From assembly GCA_024231905.1 (NCBI GenBank), contig JAAEQC010000218.1:372001-436000 (forward strand): 64,000 bases of DNA, given 5' to 3'. Made by a program: the position numbers and the translations under genes. The notes under the pieces were generated by a model. That model was not told the origin of the DNA and ran no database searches. It worked only from the letters and a program-made list of their open reading frames with translations. Positions 25,595-34,464 of this stretch are shown here, one piece after another. Numbering within the stretch: position 1 is the first letter of the stretch; each line of letters starts with the position of its first letter. The stretch comes from a bacterium (GTDB taxonomy: Bacteria; Krumholzibacteriota; Krumholzibacteriia; LZORAL124-64-63).

Positions 25595-27340
25595 CTAGAT
25601 GCTCATCTTCTGCTGACCCTGGTTCCGGGTCATGAACTCCATGATGACGCGGGTCATCACCAGCGCCGTGAACATGCTCGTCAGGATGCCGATGCTCAGG
25701 GTCACGGCGAAGCCCTTGATGGGGCCGGTGCCGAACCAGAGCAGGATGCCGCCCGCGATGAGCGTGGTCACGTTGGCGTCCACGATGGTCCGGGTCGCGT
25801 TGGCGTAACCGGACTGCACCGAGGCACGGATGGTCTTCTGCTTCCTGATCTCCTCGCGGATACGCTCGTTGATCAGAACGTTGGCGTCCACGGCCATACC
25901 CACCGTCAGGATGATGCCCGCGATGCCCGGCAGGGTGAGCACCAGGTCGAACTGGGCCAGCACGGCCATGAGAATCACGATGTTGCTGACCAGGGCGCAG
26001 ACCGTCACCAGGCCGCTGGTGCGGTAGTAGATCAGCATGAACACGATCACGAGGATCGAGCCGTACAAGGCGGCGCTCACGCCCATCTTGATGGAGTCGC
26101 GGCCGAGGCTCGGACCCACGGTGCGCTCCTCGGCGATCTCCACGTCCGTGGGCAGGGCGCCGGCCCGCAGCAGCAGGGCCAGGTCGCTGGCTTCGGCGTT
26201 GGTGAAGGTGCCCTGGATGACGCCCTGGCCGCTGGGGATGCGCCCCTGGATGACCGGCGCCGAGGGCACGCGACCGTCCAAGGAGATGGCCAGGAAACGG
26301 CCCACGTTCTCGGCGGTGGCCTTGGCGAAGACCCGGGCGCCGCGGTTGTTCAGGGTGAAGCTCACTTGCCAGCCGCCGGGGCGGTCCGGATCGGCGGTGG
26401 GGATGGCCTCGGTGAGCTGGTCGCCCGTCAGCACGGGGCGGGCGTCCACCAGGAACAGGGGACGGACCTGCTGGCCGTCACCCAGGTTCATGGGATCCCG
26501 GTGGAGCTGGAACTCCAGGTCGCGCAGCTGGCGCTTGGTGCGCGCGTCGTCCAGCATGAGCTGCAGGGCGTTCACATTGCGCTCGAGGACCATCAGCGGC
26601 GTGCTCTGCAGAATGCCGGGCTGGGCCACGATCAGCGAGGTGAAGGGATGCTCGGCCTGGAAGGCAGCCATCTCGGCTTCGGCGACCGCATCGGATTCGG
26701 TGCCGAGCACCTCATCCAGGTCGGCGAAGGGATCGGCGACGGCGCTGTCGACAGCGGCGGTGTCGGCCGCTGCCAGTTCCGTGGGCTCTTCCTCGGCCTC
26801 GGCAGGGATCTCCAGCGGGTCGTCCGCAACGGCCGTCTCGGGCGCGTCCGTGCGGAAGATCGCGTCCATGGTCTCCAGGGCCTCGGACACTTCCTCCACC
26901 GGACGCACCATGCGGAACTCCAGCTGGGCGGTGCTGCCGAGAATACGCTTGGCACGCTCGGGATCCTGCAGGCCCGGGAGCTTCACGACGATGCGGCTGC
27001 TGCCGAAGGTCGTGATCTCCGGTTCGGAAACGCCGAACTTGTCGACCCGGTTGTAGAGGATCTCCTTCACGCGCAACAGGGCGTCCTGGGCCTCGCTGGC
27101 ACTCATGCCCTCCTGGTTCACCTCGAGCACGAGGTACATGCCGCCCTTGAGATCCAGGCCACGCCGGATGGCCTTGGCGTCCACGGCCTCGATCTCGGCC
27201 AGCCGGGTGGGGTCGCCCTGGGCGGCCTCGCGGTCGGCGGCGGAGATGGACAGCGCCTTGAAGGTGGGCAGCAATCCATAGATGGAGAGCAGGAGGATGA
27301 CGACGGTGAGTCCGGCCCTGATCTGCAGGGATCGATTCAT
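25595..27340 (-). CDS. secD: Protein translocase subunit SecD
   Basis: A 581-residue inner-membrane protein. It has the N-terminal membrane segment, GLDLKGGMYLVLEV, the P1 parts VRVKEILYNRVDKFGVSEPEI-like, LPGLQDPERAK, GRVPSAPVIQGRIPSGQG, and the membrane domain with GMAVDANVLINERIREE and YANATRTIVDANVTTLI. An acidic, Ala/Asp/Glu-rich insert of about 55 residues (around LEIPAEAEEEPTELAAADTA) interrupts the periplasmic P1 region. Start is the ATG of MNRSLQIRAGL; an in-frame GTG 33 codons upstream would read through a terminator-like hairpin and is not preferred. secF follows. Confidence 0.96.
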   Translation of the reverse strand: MNRSLQIRAGLTVVILLLSIYGLLPTFKALSISAADREAAQGDPTRLAEIEAVDAKAIRRGLDLKGGMYLVLEVNQEGMSASEAQDALLRVKEILYNRVDKFGVSEPEITTFGSSRIVVKLPGLQDPERAKRILGSTAQLEFRMVRPVEEVSEALETMDAIFRTDAPETAVADDPLEIPAEAEEEPTELAAADTAAVDSAVADPFADLDEVLGTESDAVAEAEMAAFQAEHPFTSLIVAQPGILQSTPLMVLERNVNALQLMLDDARTKRQLRDLEFQLHRDPMNLGDGQQVRPLFLVDARPVLTGDQLTEAIPTADPDRPGGWQVSFTLNNRGARVFAKATAENVGRFLAISLDGRVPSAPVIQGRIPSGQGVIQGTFTNAEASDLALLLRAGALPTDVEIAEERTVGPSLGRDSIKMGVSAALYGSILVIVFMLIYYRTSGLVTVCALVSNIVILMAVLAQFDLVLTLPGIAGIILTVGMAVDANVLINERIREEIRKQKTIRASVQSGYANATRTIVDANVTTLIAGGILLWFGTGPIKGFAVTLSIGILTSMFTALVMTRVIMEFMTRNQGQQKMSI

Positions 27341-27383
27341 GTTTCTTTCATCTCCCGACGGGCGCGAGGGCGCGCCGTCCGCA

Positions 27384-27455
27384 CAAAAAAACGCACGCCT
27401 TGATGTCCATACGGAGGGGCAAGCGACCGGATCACACAAAGGACCACATCAAGGC
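27384..27455 (-). promoter_or_regulatory. Terminator-like hairpin in the secD leader
   Basis: On the minus strand CGCCTTGATGT pairs perfectly with ACATCAAGGCG (11 bp) across a 39-base loop, then TGCG and seven T. It ends 43 bases before the secD ATG. It may end the DUF362 gene transcript, or, since the bases between it and secD are GC-rich and show no promoter, act as an attenuator in the secD leader. The large loop is odd for a plain terminator. Confidence 0.55.
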
Positions 27456-27528
27456 GCACCGCGAGATTCCGCCCCACCGTTCAAAAGCAGCAGCAATGAT
27501 AACAAGAATTGGGTGTCTTATCCAGGAT

Positions 27529-28593
27529 TCATCCGGTATGGCGGACGAGCCGGTGTTCGGACGAGCCCAGGCCCAGGGCTTCGGCGCGCTCCAGCAGGGC
27601 GTCGGGCTGCTGCCTGAAACCGCTCCAGGCCTCCAGGGAACCCCCGCAACGCTCGACCACCAGGTCCCAGGCGGCCCGGTCCACGGCCACCGGATCGTTC
27701 CCCACCAGAACGCCCAGGTCGCCGCAGGGGGTGCGCTTGCGGGCGGGGCCGCCGGAGCTGCGGTCGCGTCGAACCAGGAAATTCAGGAAGACGGCCGGGC
27801 GCGTCCCGGCGACGGTCCCCCGGCGGGCCACCACCGCCGCCTCGGCCACTCGTTCCTGGAAGCGCGGTATGCCCGCCGTCTCCTCGGGAGCGACGCCGGC
27901 CATGAAGCAGGCGTTCATGCACTCGCCGCAGCCGGTGCATTGCTCGTGATCGATCATGGCGCGGCCGGCCTTCAGCACGATGGCGTCCCATAGGCACACG
28001 GCCAGGCACGAGCCGCAGCCGGCACAGAGGGGTGTGTCCACCTGGGGCCGGATGCCCAGGTGGAGTTCGAGCTTGGCGGCCCGGTCCACCAGGCCCAGTC
28101 CCAGGGAGGTGATCGCCCCCAGGAAACCCGCGTGGGGATGGGGACGGAAGGGGGTGAGCACGGCCAGGCCGGCGGCGCCCGCGGTCCCGGCCGCCAGATC
28201 GATCCCGTCCACCGCAGGAGCAGGGCCCAGGTCCGGATCGTCGGCCACCTTGAATTCGGGCGCCGGGCCGCCGGGCCCGTAACCCTTGGCCGCGGCCACG
28301 TCCTGGTGACCAGCCACCGTGTCCAGGGGCGCGGTGGTGATGGACAGGGTATCAGTGCAGAAGGCGGCCTCCGGATCCGGCAGGGCCGACGCCACGCGGG
28401 CCGCCCAGGCCGGAGCCACGGCGGCGGGTCGCTGGGGCGGACCGAGCCAGGTCTTCACGGCCCAGGCGCCGGTACCCGGCCGTGCCCGCACGAGCACCTG
28501 GCGGACCAGGTCCTCCAAACCCTCCAGCCGGGGCGGCGCCAGGTCCGCAGCCGGCGACGGGGCCGGCTCCAGCAGGTGGACGACACTGCTCAT
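27529..28593 (-). CDS. DUF362-type protein with two [4Fe-4S] ferredoxin motifs
   Basis: A 354-residue protein. The ferredoxin part is clear: CAGCGSCLAVC and CTGCGECMNAC, each binding one [4Fe-4S] cluster. On either side lie parts of a DUF362-like domain (DTLSITTAPLDTVAGHQDVAAAKGYG, PHAGFLGAITSLGLGLVDR, VLVGNDPVAVDRAAWDLV). Members of this family are uncharacterised redox proteins. Its ATG overlaps the stop of the divergent-deacetylase gene (ATGA), so the two are coupled; no functional link is known to me. The long N-terminal half is Ala/Pro-rich and less conserved. Confidence 0.83.
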   Translation of the reverse strand: MSSVVHLLEPAPSPAADLAPPRLEGLEDLVRQVLVRARPGTGAWAVKTWLGPPQRPAAVAPAWAARVASALPDPEAAFCTDTLSITTAPLDTVAGHQDVAAAKGYGPGGPAPEFKVADDPDLGPAPAVDGIDLAAGTAGAAGLAVLTPFRPHPHAGFLGAITSLGLGLVDRAAKLELHLGIRPQVDTPLCAGCGSCLAVCLWDAIVLKAGRAMIDHEQCTGCGECMNACFMAGVAPEETAGIPRFQERVAEAAVVARRGTVAGTRPAVFLNFLVRRDRSSGGPARKRTPCGDLGVLVGNDPVAVDRAAWDLVVERCGGSLEAWSGFRQQPDALLERAEALGLGSSEHRLVRHTG

Positions 28594-30071
28594 GCCCCGT
28601 CATCCTGATCACCACGCAGGGCCAGGAACTCGGACACGGTGACGAAACGCACACCCTGGGCCGCCAGTCGCGCCACCTCGGCGGCCAGGACCTCGGCCGT
28701 GGCCGCGTGGGGATGGCAGATGCCTATGGCGAAGCCCGTGCGGCGCGCGGCGGTGACCAACCGTTCCAGGTTGGACCGGATGCGCTCGGTGTCCTCGTTG
28801 TCGTAGTCCAGGAAGATGCGGTTGCGGGCCGTGGGCAGGCCGGCGCGCTTGGCTTCGTCCCAGGCCACGGAACCGGCGGCGGTGAGGCTATCCACGAAGT
28901 AGAGGCCGCGGGCGTCGAGTTCGGCCATGAGCCGGGCCATGGTGGTCTCGTCGCTGGTGGCGGCGCTGCCCATGTGATTGTTCACGCCCCGCACATGGAG
29001 CAGTCCGGCCAGGGCCTCGTCCAGGCGGTCGGCGATCTCCCGGCGACTCATGCCCACCATGACCGCCCGCGGACCGGGGTCCGTGTCGGGCCAGGACTGG
29101 GGCTGCATGGGCAAGTGGAGCATGATCTCCCGGCGCCGGGAATCGGGGGCTTCGCCGCCCCGGCCCACCGAGACCTCCACCGGGCAGCCCGCCGCCCGCC
29201 GGGCAGCCGTCGCACGGCCCACGGCGCCGGGATCCACGGTGGCCGCCGCCGTCGGCAGGATCAGTCCGGTCCCCTGCAGGGCGAAGTGACGGGAATAGGA
29301 CAGCCCCGGCAGCACAGCCAGGGTCAAGGGCACGGGCAGGTCGAGTATGGCGTGGGTGGTGGCGTTGCGGAAGTTGCCCCAGTCGTCCACGACCAGGGCC
29401 ACGGTAGGACCGCCGGACTCGCGCAAGCGGCGCCAGGCGGCCGAGCTCCCATCCCGTTCCCAGCGCACATCCGGAGTCAGATCGGCCCGATGCAAGAGGA
29501 GGGTATGGGTCGGGTGACCGGGCACGCCCACGTCCAGGCGGAGCAGGTCCTGTTCCTCGTCCGGACGCGCTCCCGCTGAGCCGCGCCGGCGGGGCAAGCG
29601 CTCGCCCCAGAGGACCCGCGCGCCGGCGGTATCGAGAGCCTCCGCGACCCGGGCCTGGACGTCCCACCAGGGACTCTCCCCGTCCACGGGCACCGTACGG
29701 CAGCGGATCATCGCGCCCTCGCCCAACTCGGGCGCAGGCCGGTCCAGGTCGCCGGGGCGGTCGGGGTGAACGGCACCGGTGGCCAGTCCGGGCAGGATCC
29801 GGGCCAGGGCCTCGTCCACCGCGTCCTGCACCTGGCCATGCATGCGGTCGGACCCCAAGCCCAGCAGGGCCGCCTGTCCACGGCGGGTCTCGGCCCACTT
29901 GAGGGCGCCCACGCCGGTCACCACCAGCGCCACAGCCACGAGCACCAGGGCTACGAGACGGTTGCGGCCGAAGGACCGGGAGCGGCGGGCGGCGGGGGTG
30001 CGGCTGGATCTGGGCAAGGCGGTGGTTCCCTGGTTGGTTGCGGCCGGGCGCCTGTCAGCCTCCCTGCGCAC
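28590..30071 (-). CDS. Divergent polysaccharide deacetylase family protein
   Basis: A 493-residue protein with a basic N-terminus, one membrane anchor (LVALVLVAVALVVTGVGAL) and a periplasmic deacetylase-like NodB-fold domain: VALVVDDWGNFR (the Asp pair), LTLAVLPGLSYS, IMLHLPMQPQSWP, VRGVNNHMGSAATSDETTM, YFVDSLTAAGSVAWDEAKR and IGICHPHAATAEVL. This is the YibQ-type divergent deacetylase family; enzyme activity is unproven. The start is uncertain: the GTG used has no Shine-Dalgarno, while an in-frame TTG at 30017 follows AGGGA at good spacing and loses 18 disordered residues. It is coupled to the ferredoxin gene. Confidence 0.88.
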   Translation of the reverse strand: MRREADRRPAATNQGTTALPRSSRTPAARRSRSFGRNRLVALVLVAVALVVTGVGALKWAETRRGQAALLGLGSDRMHGQVQDAVDEALARILPGLATGAVHPDRPGDLDRPAPELGEGAMIRCRTVPVDGESPWWDVQARVAEALDTAGARVLWGERLPRRRGSAGARPDEEQDLLRLDVGVPGHPTHTLLLHRADLTPDVRWERDGSSAAWRRLRESGGPTVALVVDDWGNFRNATTHAILDLPVPLTLAVLPGLSYSRHFALQGTGLILPTAAATVDPGAVGRATAARRAAGCPVEVSVGRGGEAPDSRRREIMLHLPMQPQSWPDTDPGPRAVMVGMSRREIADRLDEALAGLLHVRGVNNHMGSAATSDETTMARLMAELDARGLYFVDSLTAAGSVAWDEAKRAGLPTARNRIFLDYDNEDTERIRSNLERLVTAARRTGFAIGICHPHAATAEVLAAEVARLAAQGVRFVTVSEFLALRGDQDDGA

Positions 30072-30153
30072 AGGACGGGCCCGGAGCCGATGTTACGGCA
30101 AGCGGCGCGGAACCGCCACCGTTGGACGCCGTCGGGAGCCGCCCATGAAAGAA

Positions 30154-30182
30154 GGCGGGGGAGCCATCGCGGCTCCCCCGCC
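30154..30182 (-). terminator. Strong hairpin after the lipoprotein gene
   Basis: A perfect 12-bp stem, GGCGGGGGAGCC with GGCTCCCCCGCC and a five-base loop, lies 25 bases past the stop of the last lipoprotein gene. On the minus strand it is followed by TTCTTTC, a weak U-rich tail. It probably ends the long ftsE-to-lipoprotein transcript. Confidence 0.7.
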
Positions 30183-30206
30183 CTGAAACTCGATCGGCTA
30201 TGTGGA

Positions 30207-30809
30207 TCAGCCGGCGTTGGTCTCGTCGATCTGCCCCACCATGCGGTACAGGGTCCGCTCGCGGCCGTTGTGGTCGACCTGCTCGGTGGACAGGAAAAAG
30301 ATGATCCGGCCGGTGATGTTCAGCTGCCTTTCACCGTCGGTCGTGCTCTGCATGATCTTGAACTGCACTTCGTACTGGGATTCCAGGGCTCCGGGGAACA
30401 CGGTATTCTCGGTCAATTCCCAGGTGCCGACCTGGCTCAGGACGCTGAGCTCGATGTTCGAGATGGCGCCCACACCTTCCCGGGGCGGATTACCGGAGAA
30501 CATCTTCTCGGTGATTACGATTTCCTCGTCGTAGCCGAAGTAGTCCCTCGGCAGACCGAACTCATCCACCGTCTCCTGCTTCAGGAAGATCTTGAATTCG
30601 GGATCGATCACCGTGAGATAGCCCGTATAATCGCGATCTTCATAAACATCCATGAAATTTCGCATGAGCTGTTCCGGCGAGCCGGCGAACGGCGGGCCGT
30701 CCGGATCGACTATCTCATCGTCCTTGTTTTTTTCCGGCGAAAAAATGCAACCGCTGACCAGAAGCAGGGCCGCCAACAACGCCAGAAGCGTTATACGCTT
30801 CGCCATCAT
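30207..30809 (-). CDS. Small lipoprotein, NTF2-like
   Basis: A 200-residue predicted lipoprotein: signal MMAKRITLLALLAALLLVSG with the lipidated Cys21 (lipobox LVSGC). The mature part (SPEQLMRNFMDVYEDRDYTGYLTVIDPEFKI and later QVGTWELTENTVFPG, TGRIIFFLSTEQ) resembles NTF2-fold stress proteins that occur as lipoproteins in FCB-type candidate phyla. GGAGG lies eight bases before the ATG. Base composition is clearly more AT-rich than the neighbours. It is last in the ftsE-to-lipoprotein run, with a hairpin region between it and the preceding lipoprotein, so it may also have its own promoter. Confidence 0.8.
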   Translation of the reverse strand: MMAKRITLLALLAALLLVSGCIFSPEKNKDDEIVDPDGPPFAGSPEQLMRNFMDVYEDRDYTGYLTVIDPEFKIFLKQETVDEFGLPRDYFGYDEEIVITEKMFSGNPPREGVGAISNIELSVLSQVGTWELTENTVFPGALESQYEVQFKIMQSTTDGERQLNITGRIIFFLSTEQVDHNGRERTLYRMVGQIDETNAG

Positions 30810-30912
30810 AATTCCATCCTCCAGTGCACGGCGGGTCGTCCAGGGGTGACAGGACCGTTTTTTCTACGTAGCAGAACCCGCCCGATTCCGGCGCGATCAT
30901 CGCTCAATAAGT

Positions 30913-30939
30913 CTAGCACATTGACGCATCAATTGCTAG
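30913..30939 (-). other. Hairpin spanning the stop codon between two lipoprotein genes
   Basis: On the minus strand CTAGCA-ATTGA pairs with TCAAT-TGCTAG (one bulged base, loop TGCG). The stop codon of the upstream lipoprotein lies inside the left arm. It has no T run, so it may be an RNA processing or stability element rather than a terminator. The 103 bases from it to the next gene are AT-rich for this genome. Confidence 0.4.
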
Positions 30940-31544
30940 TGAGTCGTCCCTCGCAAGGATCCGAATGTGGCAAAGGCCGGGCCCGGATCGTCGGGGTCGG
31001 GTTCACCACCGATGTCTTCCCAACTCGTGACATACCATTCGGTTCCATCCAAGGCGAAGAGAATGTTGGCCTGCCCCCGGTACCGGGTCAACGAACCGCC
31101 GGATTCCACCGTCAGGTCATAGATGACCTTCTCCCAATACGCTGTCGTACCCGACGGTTCCGGGACATCGAAGCCATCGTGCTTCATCTTCACTTCACTA
31201 TTTGTCGGTCCGAAACTGTAGAACTTGCGAATGAATTCGACTTCCTGCTCCCGCTCCCAGGGCGTGGCGAAAGCGTCCGGATACTCGGTTTCCGCTTCCG
31301 TGTCGGGAATGTACGTGAATTCCTCGCCGACATTCCGTTCCCAACCACCGGAATCGTTGTTCTGCAGACTCTTGCCCAGGTTGGCCCATACGTTCTCGGG
31401 GAGGGTTTGGTCCAAGTAGTCCACGGCGGTGCCCGACTGGGGCGGCTCCGGAACCCGGGGCGAGAAGAAGCAGCCCGACCCGGCCAGGACCAGGACCATT
31501 CCAGCCACTGCCAGGGCGGCGTGGCGGATTCCGGGGGTTCTCAT
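30936..31544 (-). CDS. Lipoprotein of unknown function
   Basis: A 202-residue predicted lipoprotein: MRTPGIRHAALAVAGMVLVLAGSGC with lipobox AGSGC (Cys25). The mature domain (AVDYLDQTLPENVWANLGKS, WEREQEVEFIRKFYSF, GTEWYVTSWEDIGGEPDPDD) has the same size and strand order as the following lipoprotein and may be a diverged paralogue with an NTF2-like fold. Start is ATG overlapping the beta-barrel stop (TGATG), with GGAG six bases upstream. Coupled expression with the barrel suggests an outer-membrane partner role. Confidence 0.8.
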   Translation of the reverse strand: MRTPGIRHAALAVAGMVLVLAGSGCFFSPRVPEPPQSGTAVDYLDQTLPENVWANLGKSLQNNDSGGWERNVGEEFTYIPDTEAETEYPDAFATPWEREQEVEFIRKFYSFGPTNSEVKMKHDGFDVPEPSGTTAYWEKVIYDLTVESGGSLTRYRGQANILFALDGTEWYVTSWEDIGGEPDPDDPGPAFATFGSLRGTTH

Positions 31545-33610
31545 CAGAAACTCCATTTCACCCAGCTGTCGATGGTCCAGTAGTCGGCGCTCGCCGGCCG
31601 GATGCCCGGCCCGAAGGCGTTCACTTTTTCTACCGACGCCTGGATCTCCACAGGGTTCGTGCTCCCCCACTTGCGCTTGGCACGCAGGCCCGTGATGACC
31701 TTGCCCTTGTAGGTGGAGGACTCGGAACCGGACTGGGGATTCAACTTGTGGTCGCGGCCCCGGAAGGTGCTCGTCTCCAGGAATACGCCGTCCACGGGCT
31801 CGAAGCTCAGGCTGAAGTCGATCTGGCTGATGGTCTGGCTCGAATTGGTCGTGTACACGGAACCACCGCCGGCAGCCTCACCGGTGCGCTTGGCCTTGAA
31901 GAAACGATTGTACTGGTGCTTGAGGGAGACCCGCAGGCGCGAGGTGGGATCGAAGGTCAGGAAGGACGTCAGGTTGCCGCGCTTGTCGTAGCTGTCCTGG
32001 CGGCTGCTGTCGTCGGAGTAGTCGTAGTCCCGGTACTCGATGTAGAGGGTGTACTCCTGGCTCAGGCGCACCCAGTCGCGCATCTGCCAGGTGAACTCGG
32101 GGGAAATTTCGTAGCGGTCGCGGGTGTTGTTCTCGATGGACTTGTCCGAACCGATGGCCAGGTCCTGGCTCTGGTTCCAGCGCACGCTGAGTTCCACATC
32201 GGAATCGCCCCAGGCCCGGCGCAGGCCGGCCGAGGCTGCCGTACGCAGGATGTCCTTGTTCTGGCCGTTGGGCCGGTCGTCGGGAATCTGCTGGTCCAGG
32301 GACTGGTCCAGGACCACCGCCAGCCGCGTGCTCTGGAAGAACGGGCGGTACCATTTGACCCCGGCATCCAGCCGCCGCTTGTTCTGGCGGCCACGGCGGG
32401 TGCCAGCCTGCAGGTACTGGTCGTCCCACACCCACTTGTACTCGTAGGCGGCCACGAAGGAGTCGCGGCTCGTGGCGAAGGTGGCCTGGAAGTTCACCTT
32501 CTCCTCGAATTTTTCCTGGGTGCCCTGGCCGCTCTTGGCGTAGGCGGTCTCGTCCACCGTACGGGCCACGTTCAGTTCCAGGCCCACGCGCCCGAACCGC
32601 ACCTCGTTCTCCAGGACGATGGCTTGTTTCTTGGCCACCTTGCGCTCGCGAACGATCTGGTCGTCGGGAACGGTGATGCCGGTGGTGTCGGGAGCGCCGC
32701 GATCGTTGCGCCGCCAGTCCAGGAACTCACTCTCGAAGGTGCTCTGGGTCAGCACGGCCCGACCCACCAGCCAGCCCCGGTCGTAGTAGGCGCCGGCGCC
32801 GAGGGAATCCCCCAGGGACTTGGCCGTGTCCACCCGGTGACGCAGCAGACGATCGCCCTGGGCGCCCTCGCCGTGGAAACGCCCGGCTAAAACCAGGCCC
32901 GGATCGAGTTCCCAGCCCGTCTGCAGGTGGAAGCGGGCGTTGGCCTCGTCGCGCTCGGAGGCCGCACCGCGGTTCTCGGAGCTCTCGTCCACCATGCCGA
33001 TGCCGGCGGTGAGGTCGTGCAGGAGGGCGCCCGTGCGCAGCTCGTTCTTGCTGAATTTGAGACCGGCGTTGCGATTGTCCCGCTTGATGAGGTTGGTGAC
33101 GCCCTGGGAGTTCACCGTGCTGTCCTCGGACCAGTCCCAGTTGGCGTTCACGTCCAGATAGAAGGGCATCAGGCCGCCGCTCAGGTAGTTGAACCGGTTG
33201 GAGCGGCTCTCGACGACCTTGTCGTAACTGCGGTAGTCGTCCCAGGAGTATGCGGCCCGGTTCTGCACCTGGCTGCCCCCGCGCATGGAGAGGATCGATT
33301 CGAGTTCACCGTAGTAGGAGTACTTCTGGACCGTGGCCTTGACGCCGCCCTTGGGCGAAGTCTTGAGGCTCTTGAAGAGGGGTTCGGCCGCGCCGTCCAC
33401 CTGCAGTTCACCCTTGTCCTTGAGGGCGGCCAACCGCGGGTCCTTCTCGGCCAGGGCCGCCAACAGGGAGTCTTCGTGGGAGAGGGCGGGTTCGTCCCGG
33501 GTCGGTTCCTCGTCCTGGGCAGCGGCCGGGGCCGGCAGCAGGGCCAGGAGCAAGCAAAGCAGGATGCCGGCCGTCAGGGCGTCGCGACTCATGGATCGGG
33601 CGCCGTTCAT
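31544..33610 (-). CDS. Predicted outer-membrane beta-barrel protein
   Basis: A 688-residue exported protein: signal peptide (DALTAGILLCLLLALLPAPAAAQ), an acidic linker (DEEPTRDEPALSHEDSLLAALAEKDP), then about 550 residues of alternating hydrophobic strands rich in Tyr, Trp, Arg, Asp and Gly, ending with the aromatic C-terminus WTIDSWVKWSF that the BAM machinery recognises. No TonB box or plug domain is seen, and it does not carry LptD or BamA motifs I know. ATG overlaps the rsmA stop (ATGA) after GGGAGGCGTC. The two lipoprotein genes follow directly. Function unknown; a structural or transport role at the outer membrane is inference. Confidence 0.82.
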   Translation of the reverse strand: MNGARSMSRDALTAGILLCLLLALLPAPAAAQDEEPTRDEPALSHEDSLLAALAEKDPRLAALKDKGELQVDGAAEPLFKSLKTSPKGGVKATVQKYSYYGELESILSMRGGSQVQNRAAYSWDDYRSYDKVVESRSNRFNYLSGGLMPFYLDVNANWDWSEDSTVNSQGVTNLIKRDNRNAGLKFSKNELRTGALLHDLTAGIGMVDESSENRGAASERDEANARFHLQTGWELDPGLVLAGRFHGEGAQGDRLLRHRVDTAKSLGDSLGAGAYYDRGWLVGRAVLTQSTFESEFLDWRRNDRGAPDTTGITVPDDQIVRERKVAKKQAIVLENEVRFGRVGLELNVARTVDETAYAKSGQGTQEKFEEKVNFQATFATSRDSFVAAYEYKWVWDDQYLQAGTRRGRQNKRRLDAGVKWYRPFFQSTRLAVVLDQSLDQQIPDDRPNGQNKDILRTAASAGLRRAWGDSDVELSVRWNQSQDLAIGSDKSIENNTRDRYEISPEFTWQMRDWVRLSQEYTLYIEYRDYDYSDDSSRQDSYDKRGNLTSFLTFDPTSRLRVSLKHQYNRFFKAKRTGEAAGGGSVYTTNSSQTISQIDFSLSFEPVDGVFLETSTFRGRDHKLNPQSGSESSTYKGKVITGLRAKRKWGSTNPVEIQASVEKVNAFGPGIRPASADYWTIDSWVKWSF

Positions 33611-34464
33611 GACGCCTCCCGTGCAGCCAAGGCGGCCGCCAGGCGCCGGAACGCGGCGACCGTCAGGTGCTCGGGGCGCGCTTCGGCATCGATGTCCGCC
33701 GTGCGCGCGAGAGTCGCCACTTCGTCTGCGGCGAAGCCGTGATTTTTCCTCAGGTGCGTGGCCACTTTCTTCCGTCTCTGCCCGAATAGGGTCTTCACCG
33801 TCGCCGTGAACCGCGCGTACTCCGCGGCGTTCCAGATTTCCCGCGGCACCAGCTCGACGATGGCCGACGCCACCTGCGGCCGCGGCCAGAAGACCGAAGC
33901 CGGTACGGTGCGCACCCGCCGCACGTCGAACACGGCGCCCAGTACCACGGCCAGGATGCCGTAGTCGCGCCCACCCGGGGAAGCGGTCATGCGGTCGGCC
34001 ACTTCCCGCTGCACCATGAATACGCCGCCGGCGACCTTGTCGTGCAGGTCGGCCAGGGCGAAGAGCACGGTGCTCGTCAACACATAGGGCAGGTTTCCGG
34101 CCATGACCGGCCGTTCGCCCGCCTTGGCCAGCGTCCCCGGCCAGTCCAACCGGGCCAGATCCGCTTCGACCAGTTCGAAGCCCGGCCGACCGCCGAACTC
34201 GGCCTCCAGCAGGGCACACAGCTTGCGATCCACCTCCACGCAGACGACGCGCTCGGCGCCGCCGTCCAGCAGGTGGGTCGTGAGGGCTCCGCCACCGGCG
34301 CCCAGTTCCAGGACCCGGCCGCCCACGGCCAGAGTGTCCTGGGCGATGGCCCGGGCCAGGTTGCCGTCGACGAGGAAATTCTGTCCCCGCCGCTTCACCG
34401 GCCGGATGCCGTGGGCCCGCAGCACATCCAGCTGGCTGCGGCTCTTGCCGTCGGCTCCGGTCAC
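33607..34464 (-). CDS. rsmA: 16S rRNA dimethyladenosine transferase RsmA (KsgA)
   Basis: Methylates two adjacent adenosines (A1518/A1519) in 16S rRNA late in 30S assembly. Length 285 residues is normal. Motifs: RRGQNFLVDGNLARAI, LELGAGGGALTTHLL (SAM binding), VEVDRKL, EADLARLDW, the catalytic NLPYVLTSTVL, MVQREVADRM, FWPRPQVASAIVEL and LFGQRRKKVATHLRK. Start is GTG overlapping the tatD stop (GTGA). The beta-barrel gene overlaps its own stop. Confidence 0.97.
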   Translation of the reverse strand: MTGADGKSRSQLDVLRAHGIRPVKRRGQNFLVDGNLARAIAQDTLAVGGRVLELGAGGGALTTHLLDGGAERVVCVEVDRKLCALLEAEFGGRPGFELVEADLARLDWPGTLAKAGERPVMAGNLPYVLTSTVLFALADLHDKVAGGVFMVQREVADRMTASPGGRDYGILAVVLGAVFDVRRVRTVPASVFWPRPQVASAIVELVPREIWNAAEYARFTATVKTLFGQRRKKVATHLRKNHGFAADEVATLARTADIDAEARPEHLTVAAFRRLAAALAAREAS

